From 39-52-133 sp035531075 (GTDB taxonomy: Bacteria; Pseudomonadota; Gammaproteobacteria; Burkholderiales; Gallionellaceae): a stretch of 64,000 bases of DNA. The stretch is from NCBI GenBank assembly GCA_035531075.1, contig DATKTO010000038.1, forward strand, positions 1 through 64,000. Reading direction: 5' to 3'. The position numbers and the translations under genes were made by a program. Below, in pieces: positions 54,635 through 63,831 of the stretch. Under the pieces are notes generated by a model. The model was not told where the DNA came from. It worked only from the letters and a program-made list of their open reading frames with translations, and searched no databases. Numbering within the stretch: the stretch's first letter is position 1; each line of letters opens with the position of its first letter.

Positions 54635-55392
54635 TTTTTATAAATTTTACGAAGATTCGGCAAAACATCTTGAATTTGCTTTCTTGTCCATAAGGAAATG
54701 GTCAATGGTGGGTGTGGATGAACAAAATCAGCAATCTCCCATAATGGCTCTTTCGGAAAATTGAACGGTGGCAACATGAGATTCAAGGATCTCCAATCCC
54801 CTGTGGCAATATCTTTATTTGTATGAGAATCATCGGTAACACAGTTTGTTGTCAAAATGTATTGAATATTTGATTCGGCAAATTTTTCAAGGGCCAAATA
54901 AATATCTTGATTTGAAAAATGAAACAATACATGACGACATAACCATACGTCTGCATCGGGAAAAACGTCCGCAGTAATGTCGAATTGAGCAAATTTCACA
55001 TTTTGATTAGAAAAAAGCCTTTTATTATTCTCAATAATCCCACCGACAATATCCCCACCTATGTATGTAAATTCTGCACCATCCAACAAATATTGCATCC
55101 AGTTCATATCACCACACGGAGCATCAAAAACAGCTTTTATTCCATAGTCACGAAACATCGTGGGAATTTTTTGCCGTAACTCAGCAGTTTGTGCAAGAGT
55201 TGACCCCAGTCCAGACACACTCTCTGTATTCCCCCAGTAATTATTGCGCCAAATGCTAGTGAATATTGTTTCTTTGGACGCGGATCGAAATATTATCTTT
55301 TCATGAACAAATCTTATCAGTCGAAATTTAATTGTACCGGGCAATCTTAAAATGAATTGAGGGTCAGTTAGTTTATTAAGTACGTTTTTCAT
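54631..55392 (-). CDS. SAM-dependent methyltransferase-like protein
   Basis: 253 residues from MKNVLNKLTDPQFILRLPG; an upstream GTG (55440) is possible but neither start has a good ribosome site. VFDAPCGDMNWMQYLLDG is a SAM motif I variant (DAPCGD), FTYIGGDIVGGII carries the acidic motif II, and DADVWLCRHVLFHFSNQDI is the motif IV region. Found in polysaccharide clusters; likely methylates a sugar. Overlaps the following glycosyltransferase by 4 bases. Confidence 0.8.
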   Translation of the reverse strand: MKNVLNKLTDPQFILRLPGTIKFRLIRFVHEKIIFRSASKETIFTSIWRNNYWGNTESVSGLGSTLAQTAELRQKIPTMFRDYGIKAVFDAPCGDMNWMQYLLDGAEFTYIGGDIVGGIIENNKRLFSNQNVKFAQFDITADVFPDADVWLCRHVLFHFSNQDIYLALEKFAESNIQYILTTNCVTDDSHTNKDIATGDWRSLNLMLPPFNFPKEPLWEIADFVHPHPPLTISLWTRKQIQDVLPNLRKIYKK

Positions 55393-55530
55393 TTCAAAAT
55401 TTCTATTTAAATTAATTATGCCGGCAAATATCTGATTCACCGAACAGACGCGCGACTTCGATGCGAGGCAATCGAATTAATCGATCTTACTATCTCGCAC
55501 GTTTTTTATGAAACTTTTTTTAGGGTGCTT

Positions 55531-56694
55531 TTACCATGCTGTCATTTCCGAATAAAAAATATCAGATGAATTTCTCTTTTCAGACTGTTTTGATGTCAAA
55601 TAAGAATATTTGTAACGATCATATTTTTCTTGATCTACATCACGGATATTTATCTTTTCATTTTGCGTCACGGTGTCAATATTATACAGACTTGAACCGA
55701 GGACAGATGAGGCCGCATAAATGCTTAACATGAAATTATCTCGATACAAATGACTCATCTCCTCTGTATAAATCGATACTATAGGTTTATAGTTAAGCAC
55801 CGCATAACTGATGGAAGTGCTCGCCTCTACAATCACAAATTCCGCATTTTTCACCAATCGTGGAGTCTGACCTGAAAATATTTCCCTTCCTTCGAATGTA
55901 TCCTTATGGTAGTCCGCCTTAGGGTGGGCGGCTATGACGACTTTTAGATTACACTGTGCTTCAATTATCCGAAAAAAACGGTTAAGTGATGAATAGTACA
56001 AGCTCGGGGTAACTGCTTGCATGCCACAAACTTCCAAATCTGACTGAAATGGTAAATAAATATCCAAGTAGACAGCATACGCCCCCTCTACTAGACACCC
56101 AATCTTTGCACATTCCTTCATATGATTTTCATAATCACTCGAATTAATCGGAACCTCTTTACGTGCATAGCTATTGCCTATAGATGTTTCGGACGCTAAC
56201 AGCTCCCCTGACGAGAAATAAATATCATACGGTTTTATGAGTTTTAACTTCCTAAAAACAATACCCTTGATTTTAAAATAAATATCTTCTGCCAACGTTA
56301 GAGGCCTGTTCAACCGCAACAGAGATTTTTGAACTATATTTTTTTGAGTGAGAATGGGCATAGTACCCAAATTGATAAACACCATCCGGCAATCATACTT
56401 GGTAAACAGTCTGTAAAAGGAAGCTCTTCGACCGTCATAACCAACCAGCATTACAAATAAACTATCGCTGTTTCCCTGAAGCTTTAATTGCTCTTCTACT
56501 TCACGATATGTTTGAAAATATTTGGTGTAATCCGTTGAGATGGCACCAATTTGAAGAAGTTCACCTCTCAATAAACGGGTAACATCCCAATATTCGACTG
56601 CCCCCCCCTTGGAAATCAAATGATCAATGTGCCAATCATGCAGCACTTTAGCGGTTAATGGTATCCAAGATACATATATAATTTTTCTGGCCAT
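55531..56694 (-). CDS. Uncharacterised GT-B-like protein of the nonulosonic-acid cassette (full-length copy)
   Basis: 387 residues from MARKIIYVSWIPLTAKVLHD; longer TTG or ATG starts exist but this one matches the paralogue at 62,370. The function is not established. The C-terminal part has VVIAAHPKADY, then FVIVEASTSISYAVLNYKPIVSIY, a pattern (HPK, then S-x-S before a conserved KP) found in capsule-type GT-B transferases such as polysialyl- and Kdo/glycerol-phosphate transferases. KPYDIYFSSGELLAS lies mid-protein. It is next to a Wzx flippase and PtmA/PtmB-like genes, so transfer of a CMP-linked sugar is plausible. Confidence 0.55.
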   Translation of the reverse strand: MARKIIYVSWIPLTAKVLHDWHIDHLISKGGAVEYWDVTRLLRGELLQIGAISTDYTKYFQTYREVEEQLKLQGNSDSLFVMLVGYDGRRASFYRLFTKYDCRMVFINLGTMPILTQKNIVQKSLLRLNRPLTLAEDIYFKIKGIVFRKLKLIKPYDIYFSSGELLASETSIGNSYARKEVPINSSDYENHMKECAKIGCLVEGAYAVYLDIYLPFQSDLEVCGMQAVTPSLYYSSLNRFFRIIEAQCNLKVVIAAHPKADYHKDTFEGREIFSGQTPRLVKNAEFVIVEASTSISYAVLNYKPIVSIYTEEMSHLYRDNFMLSIYAASSVLGSSLYNIDTVTQNEKINIRDVDQEKYDRYKYSYLTSKQSEKRNSSDIFYSEMTAW

Positions 56695-56892
56695 CATAAA
56701 CATTAAATCATTAAAGTACCGATACAATCGCCTATTCAATCCACTCTAATTTAGAGTTAAATTCTAGTCGGTCTTAGTATTATAAGGTATAAAGTTAAAA
56801 AAATTTAGTTGACGGGGAGCGGCATTAAAAATGCCAGCTGTAAATCAACGCTTTCCCGGACACAATGCAATTCAACCACGATACAATCCCCT

Positions 56893-58449
56893 TTAATCGA
56901 CCATTCGGCGGCGAAGGGGGATGCATTTAAATATAAGAGATCTAAATTCAACTTTGTCTATGCCTGCTATCTGTGGGTAAAACCACAGAAATACGCCGAT
57001 GCCAAATAGATATACGGCCCCTGAAAGCAATATCGCAAAAATAAAACTCAATTTCTCCGTCACCAATAATGCCGTCGGAATGAAGTAGCAAATCGCGACT
57101 TTAATTATATATCCCAAGGTAAATACCAATGTTATTCCGACCACTTGATATTTCCATTCATATTTCCAACCATTCAAGCGGGCAATCAACCAGGCTTGAA
57201 TATTTACCAGCAAAATATTCATTCCAACCATTTTAATCGCCAAGCCCAAGGCACCTAGCGCTAAACCCGGTACCAAAATATCTGAACTTGAGGCCAATAG
57301 TAGATATGTGATTGGAATGCTGGCTATCTGCCCGATAATGGCGATAACCGTAAAGGTTTTGGTGTGGGCACATGCAAGAAACATAGTTCCATTCACCTGC
57401 CCCATGGATTGATGTATCGGGTACATCAACATAATGGCAAATACTGGCCATGATTTTTGGTAGGCGGTACCCAGCAAAAGAATAACAATTTCTTCCGCCC
57501 ATGGAAACATAAAACAAGACATGACTGCTCCAATCATGAGCAGCCCCCGGTTCACTTTATTGTATAAATATGCGACTCTCTGCTTATCTTGTCTCGCGTT
57601 TGCCTCTGATATCTCCTTCCAAAATATATTCAGAATGGACGCTGTGGCCAAGAGACAAACCCCCGCCAACTGCGCTGATATCTGATAAAAGCCTTGTTGA
57701 ATCGACCCAGCATACCGTTGCAGCATCCAACGATCAACGAATTCATATATAAACGATGCAACGGCCAGCAATATGAGAGGCCGGCAAAATATCCAGTATT
57801 CACCGAAGATTTCCTTCATGCTTTGATCAGGGGCTTCTGCCTTATCGTGCGATGTGCTGAAGAGCAGCTTGGTTGAGACCATCGTTGCCAACAAATATTC
57901 GCAGGTAATTGCAACAAGCACCGTTGTAATCGAGAGCCAATTTGCGAAGTACAAGGCCACAATCACCACTGAATGAGATGCGATCACCGACAGTCCTAGC
58001 AGTTGCACTTTTAACGTTTGCCGCGTTGACTCTCCAAGTTGGGTGACTGTAGCCCAGACTTGTTGCTGCATAAATGCAGCCAGCAAAGCCAATAAAATAA
58101 GTTTTCGCGAGTGCCCCAGCCAGATGTGGTCTATCAAGGTCTGCGGCATTAGCACTGAAACCAGCAAAACAGACACCATGAACTGTATTATCAGCCATGT
58201 GTAGTACATCAGGTAGAATTTTCGCCCGCGAGCTTGCTGTGAAATAAATGTGTAAAAGGCGTTACTGCTCCCCATATCCATCAGCACTCTAATCGCCAAG
58301 AAGCTCCCTAGGAGATACGCCAAATCACCATATCCCGCAGGAGTGAGACCTCGCGCGACCAAAAGTCCGGTCAAGAAGCTTAGTATCGACCTAAGTATAT
58401 TGGCGCCAATGGAAACCAAGAAGCGTGCCTTGACAGAAGTACGAGTCAA
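56893..58449 (-). CDS. wzx: Wzx-type oligosaccharide flippase
   Basis: 518 residues with about fourteen hydrophobic segments, as for MOP/PST-superfamily flippases. The N-terminus FLVSIGANILRSILSFLTGLL, followed by LVARGLTPAGYGDLAYLLGS, is the usual Wzx opening (RxLGPxxYG-like). It moves undecaprenyl-linked O-units to the periplasmic face. It is 33 bases after the PtmA-like SDR, in the same orientation. Confidence 0.9.
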   Translation of the reverse strand: MTRTSVKARFLVSIGANILRSILSFLTGLLVARGLTPAGYGDLAYLLGSFLAIRVLMDMGSSNAFYTFISQQARGRKFYLMYYTWLIIQFMVSVLLVSVLMPQTLIDHIWLGHSRKLILLALLAAFMQQQVWATVTQLGESTRQTLKVQLLGLSVIASHSVVIVALYFANWLSITTVLVAITCEYLLATMVSTKLLFSTSHDKAEAPDQSMKEIFGEYWIFCRPLILLAVASFIYEFVDRWMLQRYAGSIQQGFYQISAQLAGVCLLATASILNIFWKEISEANARQDKQRVAYLYNKVNRGLLMIGAVMSCFMFPWAEEIVILLLGTAYQKSWPVFAIMLMYPIHQSMGQVNGTMFLACAHTKTFTVIAIIGQIASIPITYLLLASSSDILVPGLALGALGLAIKMVGMNILLVNIQAWLIARLNGWKYEWKYQVVGITLVFTLGYIIKVAICYFIPTALLVTEKLSFIFAILLSGAVYLFGIGVFLWFYPQIAGIDKVEFRSLIFKCIPLRRRMVD

Positions 58450-58482
58450 CGGTTTGCACTCATGATAAAAACCAGTTCTGCA

Positions 58483-59250
58483 TCAAAGAGAAAAGCCGTC
58501 ATCAATAATCAGGTTTTGACCTGTTATATATTTGGATGCGTCTGACAGAAGGTACAACAGGCTACCATTTACATCCTGCGGATCAAGCATCCCTTTGCCG
58601 TTACAATAGGAGTTATATTTCTGCAAGAAAGCTTCAGGCTGGCGATCAAGAATCCCACCAGGACTTAAACTATTCACTCGAATGCCTTCACCCTTAAAGT
58701 ACTGCGCAAAATAACGTGTTAGTTGAATCACTGACGATTTGATGGCCGCATACTCTACCGGCATCGTCATCGGTGTGCCCTCATACACTTCAAAACGTGG
58801 CGTCATCACCCCATAGATCGAACTCATATTGACGATGTTGCCGCCGCCATGCTCGCGAAAGTGCAGGCCAAATTGTTGAGCAACCAGAAAATATCCCCCG
58901 AGATGCAACCCAACGTTTTCGCAGAAATCCTCATAGGTTACATCTTCAAGTTTACGGCCATAGTTGCGGTTGCGCGGGTAGGCATTGTTCACTACAGCGT
59001 CAATGTGACCATAGCGTCCTTGAAGCTTAGTGATAAGAGCCTTGACTGAGTCCCGGCTGGTAATATCCAGCAATGCCGCTTCAGCTCGACCCTGATGCTT
59101 TGCTGCAATTTCCTTCGCCAAGATCGTGGCAGCATCATTATCAATATCGGCCACCACAGCCGTTCCACCATGCTCAGCTACCGCCGCACAGAATTGACGC
59201 CCGATAAAGCCCGCGCCGCCGGTAATTACAATTATCTTATTCGTTAACAA
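58483..59250 (-). CDS. ptmA: PtmA-like short-chain dehydrogenase (cassette copy 1)
   Basis: 255 residues with a TTG start at 59250 (GAGG five bases upstream); no ATG fits. IIVITGGAGFIGRQF is the NAD site, NNAYPRNRNYGRKLEDV and MSSIYGVMTPRFEVYEG follow, then the catalytic YAAIKSSVIQLTRY and the closing DASKYITGQNLIIDDGFSL. These unusual segments (AYPRNKNYGR, DFCEN, DDGFSL) match Campylobacter PtmA, which serves the GDP-sugar route to legionaminic acid. A near copy lies at 62,367. Follows the LbH acyltransferase gene. Confidence 0.85.
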   Translation of the reverse strand: MLTNKIIVITGGAGFIGRQFCAAVAEHGGTAVVADIDNDAATILAKEIAAKHQGRAEAALLDITSRDSVKALITKLQGRYGHIDAVVNNAYPRNRNYGRKLEDVTYEDFCENVGLHLGGYFLVAQQFGLHFREHGGGNIVNMSSIYGVMTPRFEVYEGTPMTMPVEYAAIKSSVIQLTRYFAQYFKGEGIRVNSLSPGGILDRQPEAFLQKYNSYCNGKGMLDPQDVNGSLLYLLSDASKYITGQNLIIDDGFSL

Positions 59251-59316
59251 AAATACCTCATTTCAATTTCGCAAGTTCACATGAACATAGAATGCTCAAC
59301 CCGTACAGGAGTCCCT

Positions 59317-59898
59317 TTACGATTCATTCTGAGTCGCGTCCAACGTTTTAATTATCCGTCCTGGATTGCCTGCAACGACAACTCTTGGAGGAACTGACTT
59401 TGTTACGACAGTCCCCGCACCTATTACTGCATTTCTTCCCACTTCAACACCGGGAAGAATAATCGCACATGCACCTATCCAGCAACCTCGCCTCAAAATA
59501 ATTGAGTCAGCCTGTTTTGGCTCTGGATAGCCCTGTTCAAATATCGGCTTAGAAGTATCTGAAAATGCATGATTGTTGGTATAGAAATGAACACCAGCGC
59601 CTATTAACACTTCATCTTCAATGACGATCCCTCCACCGCCTTCCGTTGGATCGGCGAATAGAAATGTACCAGGACGAATTACCACTTTATTCCCAATTTC
59701 AATTTTCGAGCATGCTTCAGCATAAGCGCCCGGTCGAAATTCAGCACCCTCGCCAAATTTTTTAAATTTCTCTGCACACAGCTTTCTCATTGTAGTTTTA
59801 AAATATAAACGCCAATGCGTGAGCAAAACATCCGGCCCAATTCGGTCCGCACTCCGCCAAAATCTTATGCGGCTCAATATCTCGGAAATACTTAGCAT
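59317..59898 (-). CDS. Hexapeptide-repeat acyltransferase (cassette copy 1)
   Basis: 193 residues from MLSISEILSRIRFWRSADRI, chosen by alignment with the paralogue at 63,148 and by GGAAAGG upstream. The beta-helix hexads (EIGNKVVIRPGTFLFADP, DEVLIGAGVHFYTNNHAF, CWIGACAIILPGVEVGRN) and the histidine in NNHAF fit an O- or N-acetyltransferase. Its start overlaps the end of the CMP-sugar synthetase gene. Likely acetylates the cassette's sugar. Confidence 0.87.
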   Translation of the reverse strand: MLSISEILSRIRFWRSADRIGPDVLLTHWRLYFKTTMRKLCAEKFKKFGEGAEFRPGAYAEACSKIEIGNKVVIRPGTFLFADPTEGGGGIVIEDEVLIGAGVHFYTNNHAFSDTSKPIFEQGYPEPKQADSIILRRGCWIGACAIILPGVEVGRNAVIGAGTVVTKSVPPRVVVAGNPGRIIKTLDATQNES

Positions 59899-60596
59899 GG
59901 CCTTTCCACTAAGTTTAAAAGACATTCAGCAATCTGAAAATCCAACAGCGTATCAATATCAATCGCTCGTTCGGTAGGCACATTCACTGCCCGCACCCGC
60001 CCTTCAAAAACGGCGTTGTGCGTTAAGACAAACTCTGGACGGGCGACATAGGCGACAGTCGCCATGTCGTAAACAATCGGCGCGTCCTGGCGCCGCACTA
60101 TCGCCGACTGGGGTGGGATAACCAATCCGACAGTGCCGTCCACGTTGGTTTTCACCATATTAAAGTATGGGCTGCGGTGCGCGTCTGAAACCGTAATGAC
60201 CATGTCCACATCACCTTTTTCGTACTCGTCCAGGCAGTTTTCAATATCGAGAGGCAATCTGAGTGGAGCAGTAGCAGGCACCGAAACCATCACTGATGGC
60301 AGGGCACCGTCTTTTTCTTGCAGATAATTAAGTGCATGTCGCCAGGCCAGCCACTCCGAGCTATCGTCACGAGCCAGTTCTGCTGGCCGGATGAATGGCA
60401 CTTCTGCACCATACTCACGTGCAACCGCAGCGATCTCCTCCGAGTCCGTCGAAACGATTACGCGTCCAATGCGCTTCACCGCCAATGCATGCTCGATTGA
60501 CCACGCGATCAACGGCTTTCCTCCCAGTGGACGAATATTTTTTCCGGGCAAGCCCTTTGAGCCTCCACGAGCAAAAATGAACGCTATTGCTTTCAT
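59892..60596 (-). CDS. ptmB: CMP-nonulosonate synthetase-like cytidylyltransferase (PtmB/NeuA type, copy 1)
   Basis: 234 residues. MKAIAFIFARGGSKGLPGKN is the N-terminal cytidylyltransferase signature; VIVSTDSEEIAAVAREYGAE, SVPATAPLR and RAIDIDTLLDFQIAE complete the NeuA/LegF/PtmB pattern. It activates a sialic- or legionaminic-acid-like sugar, or a related acid, with CMP. The ATG overlaps the stop of the Gfo/Idh gene (ATGA). A second copy enters the window at the right edge. Confidence 0.9.
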   Translation of the reverse strand: MKAIAFIFARGGSKGLPGKNIRPLGGKPLIAWSIEHALAVKRIGRVIVSTDSEEIAAVAREYGAEVPFIRPAELARDDSSEWLAWRHALNYLQEKDGALPSVMVSVPATAPLRLPLDIENCLDEYEKGDVDMVITVSDAHRSPYFNMVKTNVDGTVGLVIPPQSAIVRRQDAPIVYDMATVAYVARPEFVLTHNAVFEGRVRAVNVPTERAIDIDTLLDFQIAECLLNLVERPC

Positions 60597-61555
60597 GCTG
60601 TTACCTTCGTGTTTATCTGAGTTTTTGCGACTTGCACCTGATGGCCGGATTCTGATGCTTGACGGGCAGCGTCAATGATCTGCATTGCCTTTAAGCCATC
60701 TTCGCCCGTGATCAGCGGTGCTCTCTGCTCTCTTATACAATCTAAAAAATGCCGCCACTCAGCCTGATAACTTTCATCGCGCTGATGTTGATGACGGAAA
60801 AGTTCGCGCCATTCCTTTGCTCCTGCCTCAAACTTTTCGACAATTCCAGTTAATCCATTCCAGCGCAAGCTGCCATTTTCGCCGATCGCCGTACACAGAC
60901 GCGTGGTGTCGTGGCGAACCAAGTCCATATTTAGGCAGCCAATAAGTCGGTAACCATCTTCTTTCGGTGCAAAACCGAGGATCAAATGCGCGGTATCTTC
61001 AACATCGATTTCGAGACTACTTTGCCGGCCAATTTTGGCATTTACAGAATCCACCTCGCCGAAAATCCAGCGCAGATAGTCAATTTCATGACTAAGTTCA
61101 AGCAGTGCGCCTCCACCGAGCTCATGCCGCGCCGAAACGCCCTGCCGATAATCCGCATCGGGCCGCCAAGAAGGCAGATATTGGCCAATCTCGCAGCGTA
61201 CAGAAATCACTCTTCCAATCGTATTCGCATCCAACAGCTCGCGGAATCTCTGCAGTGAAGGCAGAAATCGTAAATTATAGCCAGTCTGCAAGACGGTTCC
61301 GCGCTCACGGCTTGATTCAAGCAACTGCGCAACTCCATCCGCGGATGCCGCTATAGGTTTCTCTACAAGAAGATGCGTACCCGCGCTTGTCAACAACTGT
61401 GCCGCAGCAATGTGAAAAGGTGCAGGACTGGCAATGACAGCAGCCTGTGGTGCAAATTCAATTGCCTGATCCATAGTCGAAAAACAGCCGTTCGCATATT
61501 CCGGAATCGAGGCGCATTGCTGATGACGCAAAACCCGGATATCTGCTTCGGGCAA
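60593..61555 (-). pseudogene. 5'-truncated Gfo/Idh/MocA oxidoreductase
   Basis: The longest frame with a start codon is 320 residues from a TTG at 61555. Reading the same frame further upstream gives NSIGKRHLRITREL (61597 down to 61556) before PEADIRVLRH; this is the end of the Rossmann glycine motif (GxGSIGKRHLR) of this family. No ATG or GTG precedes it, and upstream bases belong to another gene. So the first ten or so codons, including beta-1 and the GxG, are missing. The rest is intact: VEKPIAASADGVAQLL, GYNLRFLPSLQRF, GGGALLELSHEIDYLRWIFG. NAD binding by the product would be impaired. It could still be translated weakly from TTG. Confidence 0.75.
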
Positions 61556-61566
61556 TAGCTCTCTGG

Positions 61567-62370
61567 TTATGCGTAGATGCCGCTTGCCGATACTGTTCCA
61601 TAAGTTGCCTTGGGGTGCGCGGCAATCACCACCCTTACTTTATATCTTTCTTCCAGGAGCCCGAAAAAACGATTGAGCAATGCGTAATATTCCTGCGGGT
61701 CAACAGATGGCATCCCCATTATCGCCAGATCATTCTGGTGTGGCAGATAGATATCCAGAAAAACCGCGAAGGAACCTGTCGCAGGTCGAGTTTTCTCAGA
61801 GAGAACCCGCACGTAATGATCGTAATCGACCAGATTAATCGGCACCACTTTATTGGCGTAATGGGTGCTCGCCAGCAGCGCCCGCCCAGCGGCAAAAACC
61901 ACATCGTAGGGTTTAACCAGCTTCAGCTTTCTATAGGCGATAGCCTTCATCTTGAAATAGAAAGCTTTCGCAAACTTTGCCGGATTGGACACTGCTCTGC
62001 GCAACGTACGTTGCCCCCTGCTCTCGTTGCTTTTCGGAAGCGCGCCCCACGCGATAAACCACGTCCGGCAATCATGCTGGCTTAACAATCTGTAAATATC
62101 CGCCGTACGCCCTTCATAGGAAATCAACATCATGTAAAGCGCGCCCTTGTTTTCGGGAAGGCGCAACAGTGTCTTAATTTCCTGATAAGTTCGTGGTGTA
62201 CGCAGAAAGTCAGTTTGTTTTGAAGCGGCCGCATCACCGCCGAACAGCAAGGGAACCAGATCCCAATATTCAACAGTGACACCCTTTGCCATCAGAAAAT
62301 CGATATACCAATCGCGTGCCACCTTTTCCGACAACCGCATGAATGAAACATAGATTACCTTTCTTGTCAT
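61567..62370 (-). pseudogene. 3'-truncated paralogue of the GT-B-like cassette protein
   Basis: 267 codons that align from the first residue (MTRKVIYVSFMRLSEKVARD) with the 387-residue protein at 55,531. Shared segments are VEYWD, RKLKLVKPYDVVFAAG, AVFLDIYLPHQNDL and VVIAAHPKA. The similarity ends at HPKATY; the last residues (GTVSASGIYA) are out-of-frame reading of the neighbouring Gfo/Idh gene. The region with the conserved S-x-S and KP, likely needed for activity, is lost. The ATG overlaps the SDR stop by 4 bases. Confidence 0.82.
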
Positions 62371-63146
62371 AAAGAAAAGCCATCATCAATTATGATATTT
62401 TGCCCATTGATGTACATGGACATATCGCTCAGCAGGAACAAAACCGCCCCCAGCAAATCATTTGCTTCCAGCATGCCCTTCGATGCGCAATGACCGTTGT
62501 AAGCCTTGAGGAAATCGGCCGGTTGTCCTGCCAGAATACCGCCAGGGCTCAAACAATTGACGCGAATTCCAGTACCTTTAAAGTACTGGGCAAAGTAGCG
62601 AGTGAGCTGGATTATTGCCGATTTGATCGCGGCATATTCGATCGGCATTGTCATTGGTGTTCCGTCATAAACCTCAAAACGGGGCGTCATCGTACCGTAG
62701 ATGGAAGACATGTTAATGACGTTGCCGCTACCCTGTTCCTTGAATGCCAGGCAAAATTGCTGTGCTACCAGAAAATAGCCCCCAAGGTGCATGTCAACGT
62801 TCTCGCAAAAATCTGCGTAAGCGACATCCTCCAGCTTGCGACCATAATTTTTGTTTCGCGGGTAGGCATTGTTGATGACGGCGTCTATACGTCCATGCCG
62901 TTGCCTGAGATCAGAGATCAGCGCACCGATCGAATCCTTGCTGGTGATGTCCAGCTTGGCGGCTTCTACTCGTACAGAACAGTCCTGTTCAATCTCCCCT
63001 GCTAGGCGTTTTGCCGCTTCAAAGTCAATGTCAGCCATCACGGCAAGGCCACCATTTTCAGCAATTGCTCGCGCGAAACTCTGGCCAATTACTCCGGCTC
63101 CTCCGGTAATTACAATCAACTTATCTTTTAATACATTCGATTCCAT
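62367..63146 (-). CDS. ptmA: PtmA-like short-chain dehydrogenase (cassette copy 2)
   Basis: 259 residues from MESNVLKDKLIVITGGAGVI with AGAGGA upstream; a longer frame would overlap the acyltransferase gene. It repeats the motifs of the copy at 58,483: NNAYPRNKNYGRKLEDV, MSSIYGTMTPRFEVYDG, YAAIKSAIIQLTRY and NGQNIIIDDGFSL. By eye about two thirds to three quarters of residues agree, so the duplication is not recent or the two came from different donors. One base separates it from the acyltransferase stop. Confidence 0.87.
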   Translation of the reverse strand: MESNVLKDKLIVITGGAGVIGQSFARAIAENGGLAVMADIDFEAAKRLAGEIEQDCSVRVEAAKLDITSKDSIGALISDLRQRHGRIDAVINNAYPRNKNYGRKLEDVAYADFCENVDMHLGGYFLVAQQFCLAFKEQGSGNVINMSSIYGTMTPRFEVYDGTPMTMPIEYAAIKSAIIQLTRYFAQYFKGTGIRVNCLSPGGILAGQPADFLKAYNGHCASKGMLEANDLLGAVLFLLSDMSMYINGQNIIIDDGFSL

Positions 63147-63147
63147 G

Positions 63148-63705
63148 TTAATCCTCTTTGATTCGCCGCAGTACCTTGGCAGGGTTGCCAGCAACGATGG
63201 TGAAAGCGGGCACATCCCTGGTTACAACCGATCCCGCACCTACAACCGCGTTCCGCCCTATGACAACTCCGGGAAGAATTATTGATCCAGCACCAATCCA
63301 CGCACCCCGCTCGAGAACAACAGGCTCAGACTGGTAATGTCCCTGATCAATTATCGGCATTGATGGGTCATCAAACTTGTGGTTATGTACATATATATGC
63401 ACGCCAGAACCAAGCATGACATCATCTTCAATCGTAATTCCTGCCCCCTCAATACGAGGATCGGCAAATAACATACAGCCTGGGCGAATGATTACGCGAT
63501 CACCCAAGCTTATTTTAGAGCAGCATACTGCATAGGCTCCAGCCCTGAATTCAGCGCCAACACCGAATCTCAGAAACTTTGAAACACATAAGCGACGCAT
63601 GGCTGATTTAAAATGCAATCGCCAATGTGTCAATGGAATATCGGGACCAATTCGGTCGGCTTCACTCCAGAATTTCAATCGGTTGTAAATGTCAGCAATC
63701 AACAT
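63148..63705 (-). CDS. Hexapeptide-repeat acyltransferase (cassette copy 2)
   Basis: 185 residues from MLIADIYNRLKFWSEADRIG, aligned along its whole length with the protein at 59,317: LTHWRLHFKSAMRRLC, SLGDRVIIRPGCMLFADP, DVMLGSGVHIYVHNHKF and AWIGAGSIILPGVVIGRNAV. The closing RDVPAFTIVAGNPAKVLR is the usual LbH capping segment. Role as for copy 1. The gap to the next gene (126 bp) is longer than in copy 1, where the genes overlap. Confidence 0.88.
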   Translation of the reverse strand: MLIADIYNRLKFWSEADRIGPDIPLTHWRLHFKSAMRRLCVSKFLRFGVGAEFRAGAYAVCCSKISLGDRVIIRPGCMLFADPRIEGAGITIEDDVMLGSGVHIYVHNHKFDDPSMPIIDQGHYQSEPVVLERGAWIGAGSIILPGVVIGRNAVVGAGSVVTRDVPAFTIVAGNPAKVLRRIKED

Positions 63706-63831
63706 TGGTTACAAATTTATCCGCATGATTGATCAGGTAAGTGCAAATGCACACAGTGTTAGGCTGCAGAAATTCATGCAACTTGCGTCCCACTTTCTGT
63801 GATTTTGGCTGTTTCAAATTTTCAAATCCGA

